Assembly: GCF_013004595.1 (NCBI RefSeq)
Contig: NZ_JABEMC010000001.1
Coordinates: forward strand, 434,001 to 498,000
Length of the DNA stretch: 64,000 nt
Origin: Brevibacterium luteolum
GTDB taxonomy: Bacteria; Actinomycetota; Actinomycetes; Actinomycetales; Brevibacteriaceae
Direction: 5' to 3'
A model generated the notes under the pieces. The model did not search any database and had not been told where the DNA came from. It saw only the letters and a list, made by a program, of their open reading frames with translations. How positions within the stretch are numbered: position 1 is the stretch's first letter; each line of letters opens with the position of its first letter. Made by a program: the position numbers and the translations under genes. Shown here piece by piece: positions 61,667-64,000 of this stretch.

Positions 61667-63301
61667 ATGCGCTATTTCCTAGCCGGACTGCTGGTGATCG
61701 CCGGCCTCATCCTCGGCGGAATCGGGATACTGCAGAAGACCGCCTGGGCACCGGACACCCAGATCACGAGCTCGGCGACTTTCGACGATCCCGGCTCGGT
61801 CATCGTCGTCGAGCCCGGGGTCCTCAACCTCTACGAGACCCCTGCTGAGCTGACGGTCGAAGGCGAAGGCGAGATCACCATCGCGCAGGCCAGCAAGGAG
61901 AACGTCGACGCCTGGGTCGGCACGAGTGCCCACACCACTGTCACCGGCGTCGACGGTGAGGGAGGGCTCGTGACCGAGAAGGTCGACGGCGAGGAGAACA
62001 CCACTCCGCCGATCGCCGGCGCGGACCTGTGGAACGCCGAGACCACCGCAGCCTCCCCGGCACAGCTCGAATGGGTCCAGGACGCCGGACGCACGAGCTT
62101 CGTCATCGGCACCGACGGAGAGAATCCGGCCGCCTCGAAGGTGACGCTGGCCTGGCCGAACGACACCGCAACCCCGTGGGCGATCCCGCTCATGATCATC
62201 GGCGCGATCCTCATCGGACTGGGCATCCTGGCCGGCTGGTTCAACCGCAAGAAGGCCATCCGCGAAGCCCAACGCCGGCAGGCCCGCCAGGAGCGGCGCA
62301 AGAAGCTCGCCCAGACCGGTGCCGCGTTTGCGATCGTGCCGGTCATCGCGCTTGCCGGCTGCGGTTCCGAAGAGGTGCCCAAAGCCAAGCCGTCTGACCC
62401 GCCGGAGACCCCGGTGGCCGTCATCGACGACGGGCAGGCCGAGAAGATCCTCAGCCAGGTCGCCGAGACCGTTGCCGCCGCAGACAAGGACACCGACGCT
62501 GAAGCGCTCACGGCCCGTGCCGACGGCCCGGCTCTGCAGCAGCGCGAAGCCGCCTACAAGGTCAAGGGCAAGGCCAAGGACGCCAAGTTGCCCCCGGCCG
62601 TCGCTGCCGATGAGATCGCCCTGAACTTCACCGCCGCCTCCGACCAGTGGCCGCGGGTGACCGAACTGGTGACGAAGAACGCCGAGGACGGCAGCCTGCA
62701 GCTGCTCGTGCTCTCCCAGGCCGACCCGCGGGCTGACTACAAGCTGTGGGCGCAGACCGTCATCCTCGGCGGCGCCCAGATCCCCGAGGTCGCTGATGCC
62801 CGGCAGGGCGCAGAGCTGCTCCCGGCAGACGCCGAGGGCCTGCGCCAGACCCCGGCCGACACCGTGAAGAAGTACGCTGAGGTGCTCGCCAAGGGCAAGG
62901 ACGCCAAGGATGCCGGCGCCTACACCGAAGACGCCCTGCGCAAGCACATCGCCGATGCCCAGAAGAAGCAGAAGGACACCCTGTCCGAAGGCAAGGCGAA
63001 AGTCGAATACAAGTACGAAAGCGGCCCCGAGGTCGTCGCCCAGCGCACCGCCGACGGCGGGGCACTGGTGACCGGCTCGATCCGCGGCACCTCGACGATC
63101 ACCCCGGACAAGCAGGACGACCGCACCGGCGAGATCACTCTGCCCAAGACCCAGGCAAAGGTCACCGGCGAGAAGACGACGAAGAAGAAGCTGGAGACCG
63201 AGTTCCAGTACATGGTCACCTTCGTCGTCCCGCCCGGTGAGGACGGCCAGATCACCCTTGTCGGATTCAGCGAAGCACTCACCGGAGCCAAGCTGCTCTG
63301 A
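61667..63301 (+). CDS. Membrane protein with internal lipobox-like sequence, unknown function
   Basis: 544 residues. An N-terminal helix (3-24), an extracellular domain (about 30-160), a second helix (about 168-188), a basic cytoplasmic-looking stretch (NRKKAIREAQRRQARQERR) and then a third hydrophobic segment ending in ALAGCGSEE, which looks like a lipoprotein signal inside the protein. A Lys/Ala/Asp-rich domain (about 245-540) follows. It appears to be a fusion of a two-helix membrane protein and a lipoprotein. GAAGGGA lies just upstream of the ATG. Confidence 0.7.
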   Translation: MRYFLAGLLVIAGLILGGIGILQKTAWAPDTQITSSATFDDPGSVIVVEPGVLNLYETPAELTVEGEGEITIAQASKENVDAWVGTSAHTTVTGVDGEGGLVTEKVDGEENTTPPIAGADLWNAETTAASPAQLEWVQDAGRTSFVIGTDGENPAASKVTLAWPNDTATPWAIPLMIIGAILIGLGILAGWFNRKKAIREAQRRQARQERRKKLAQTGAAFAIVPVIALAGCGSEEVPKAKPSDPPETPVAVIDDGQAEKILSQVAETVAAADKDTDAEALTARADGPALQQREAAYKVKGKAKDAKLPPAVAADEIALNFTAASDQWPRVTELVTKNAEDGSLQLLVLSQADPRADYKLWAQTVILGGAQIPEVADARQGAELLPADAEGLRQTPADTVKKYAEVLAKGKDAKDAGAYTEDALRKHIADAQKKQKDTLSEGKAKVEYKYESGPEVVAQRTADGGALVTGSIRGTSTITPDKQDDRTGEITLPKTQAKVTGEKTTKKKLETEFQYMVTFVVPPGEDGQITLVGFSEALTGAKLL

Positions 63302-63338
63302 GTTGCAGCCGCCCCATGCGAAAGGAACCCACACGAGC

Positions 63339-64000
63339 ATGACCGAACACCCAGGAAACCCCGCCGCCGGCAGCCAGGGACTCGACCTGTCCGCCGTGCG
63401 CAGCCGCAGCCAGGCCGAGACCGCACCCGCCGCCCCGGTCGGCGGCGCACCCGCCGGTGGTGCACCGGCTGCGGGTGCCGACACCGTCAGCGTGCCGGCC
63501 CTTGTCTTCGACGTCACCGAGGAGACCTTCAACGACGTCGTCGAACTGTCGATGAGCGTCCCGGTCGTCGTCGACCTGTGGGCCGACTGGTGCGGGCCGT
63601 GCAAGCAGCTCTCCCCGGTGCTGGACAAGGTCGTGTCCGACTTCGGCGGCAAGGTCGTGCTCGCCAAGGTCGACGTCGACAAGAACCCGCGCCTGCAGCA
63701 GGTCTTCCAGGTCCAGTCGATTCCGACGGTCGTGGCGATCCTCAAGGGCCAGCCGGTGCCGCTGTTCCAGGGCGCCCAGCCCGAACCGCAGGTCCGCCAG
63801 GTCTTCGAACAGCTCGTCGCCGCAGCCGCGCAGAACGGCGTGACGAAGACGGCCGTGCCTGCCAGTGAGCAGGCCCCGGCCGCCGCCGGTCCGGCCCACC
63901 CCGAGGCGATCGAAGCACTCGAACGCGACGACCTCGACGGTGCCGAGCAGATCTACCGCAAGGCTCTCGCCGAAGCACCGGCGGATGAGGAGGCCCGCCT
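63339..64000 (+). CDS. Thioredoxin-fold chaperone with TPR region (CnoX/YbbN-like), cut by window edge
   Basis: N-terminal 220 residues of an open frame running off the window. A disordered Ala/Gly/Pro-rich N-terminus (1-50), then a thioredoxin domain with intact WCGPC (84-88) and SIPTVVAI, then the start of a TPR-like region (EALERDDLDGAEQIYRKAL). Follows the membrane protein by 37 nt with AAAGGA upstream. A redox chaperone role is inferred from the family. Confidence 0.88.
   Translation, partial: MTEHPGNPAAGSQGLDLSAVRSRSQAETAPAAPVGGAPAGGAPAAGADTVSVPALVFDVTEETFNDVVELSMSVPVVVDLWADWCGPCKQLSPVLDKVVSDFGGKVVLAKVDVDKNPRLQQVFQVQSIPTVVAILKGQPVPLFQGAQPEPQVRQVFEQLVAAAAQNGVTKTAVPASEQAPAAAGPAHPEAIEALERDDLDGAEQIYRKALAEAPADEEAR

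Overview
This window is chromosomal DNA from a high-GC Gram-positive bacterium (Actinomycetota, most likely a Micrococcales genus such as Brevibacterium; the genus is inference). The evidence is the high GC content with G/C at most third codon positions, frequent GTG starts, several genes whose start codon lies 6-8 nt behind a TAnnnT -10 box, LPxTG surface proteins and an actinobacterial-type anchored-repeat ABC locus.

Layout. 1-14.5 kb is housekeeping: the N-terminal part of an exported D,D-carboxypeptidase, the sdhCDAB operon (minus strand), and divergent from it a mannose-1-phosphate guanylyltransferase. A purine/peptide salvage run follows (M20 amidohydrolase, BMP-type nucleoside lipoprotein, adenosine deaminase), then a lipoprotein, a tyrosine phosphatase with a MarR regulator, and sucCD. 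14.5-17.8 kb holds a 23-bp AT-rich inverted repeat, a PD-(D/E)XK-like protein, a universal stress protein and an RsmC/RlmG-like methyltransferase. 17.8-23.0 kb is the three-gene N-acetylglutaminylglutamine amide (NAGGN) osmolyte locus: amidotransferase, GNAT/ATP-grasp synthetase and M42 peptidase. 23-25 kb has tRNA-Leu, a Bcp peroxiredoxin, a DUF3618 protein, a GroES-like protein and tRNA-Lys.

25.2-33.2 kb is a single 2678-residue LPxTG surface protein built from about 19 DUF11/DUF7507-type repeats. Two exported or membrane-anchored proteins of unknown role and tRNA-His follow. At 36.8-39.95 kb lies an AT-richer island carrying one gene, a 766-residue AAA ATPase with a CPFC zinc-hook-like motif. 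It resembles the RloC/PrrC (COG4694, wobble anticodon nuclease) group and is bracketed by inverted AGTGTCTC sequences, so it looks like a mobile defence module. An AGCS amino-acid symporter and a tandem GNAT protein follow.

42.9-52.6 kb is the most unusual chromosomal system: a seven-gene, translationally coupled cluster with three surface proteins that share a GWNTQD-type domain, a ZnuA-like metal-binding lipoprotein with the same kind of domain inserted into it, an ABC ATPase, a permease and a lytic transglycosylase. It matches the predicted 'anchored-repeat ABC transporter' families, whose function is essentially unknown. The rest is a CPBP membrane protease, a tctABC tripartite carboxylate transporter, an MFS permease, MgtE, a SCO6745-type protein, oligoribonuclease, a membrane protein and the start of a thioredoxin-TPR protein.

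Sequence-wide signals are a CCCGAGGCG motif that is strongly over-represented on both strands, repeated leaderless-type promoters, and three short intergenic minisatellites.
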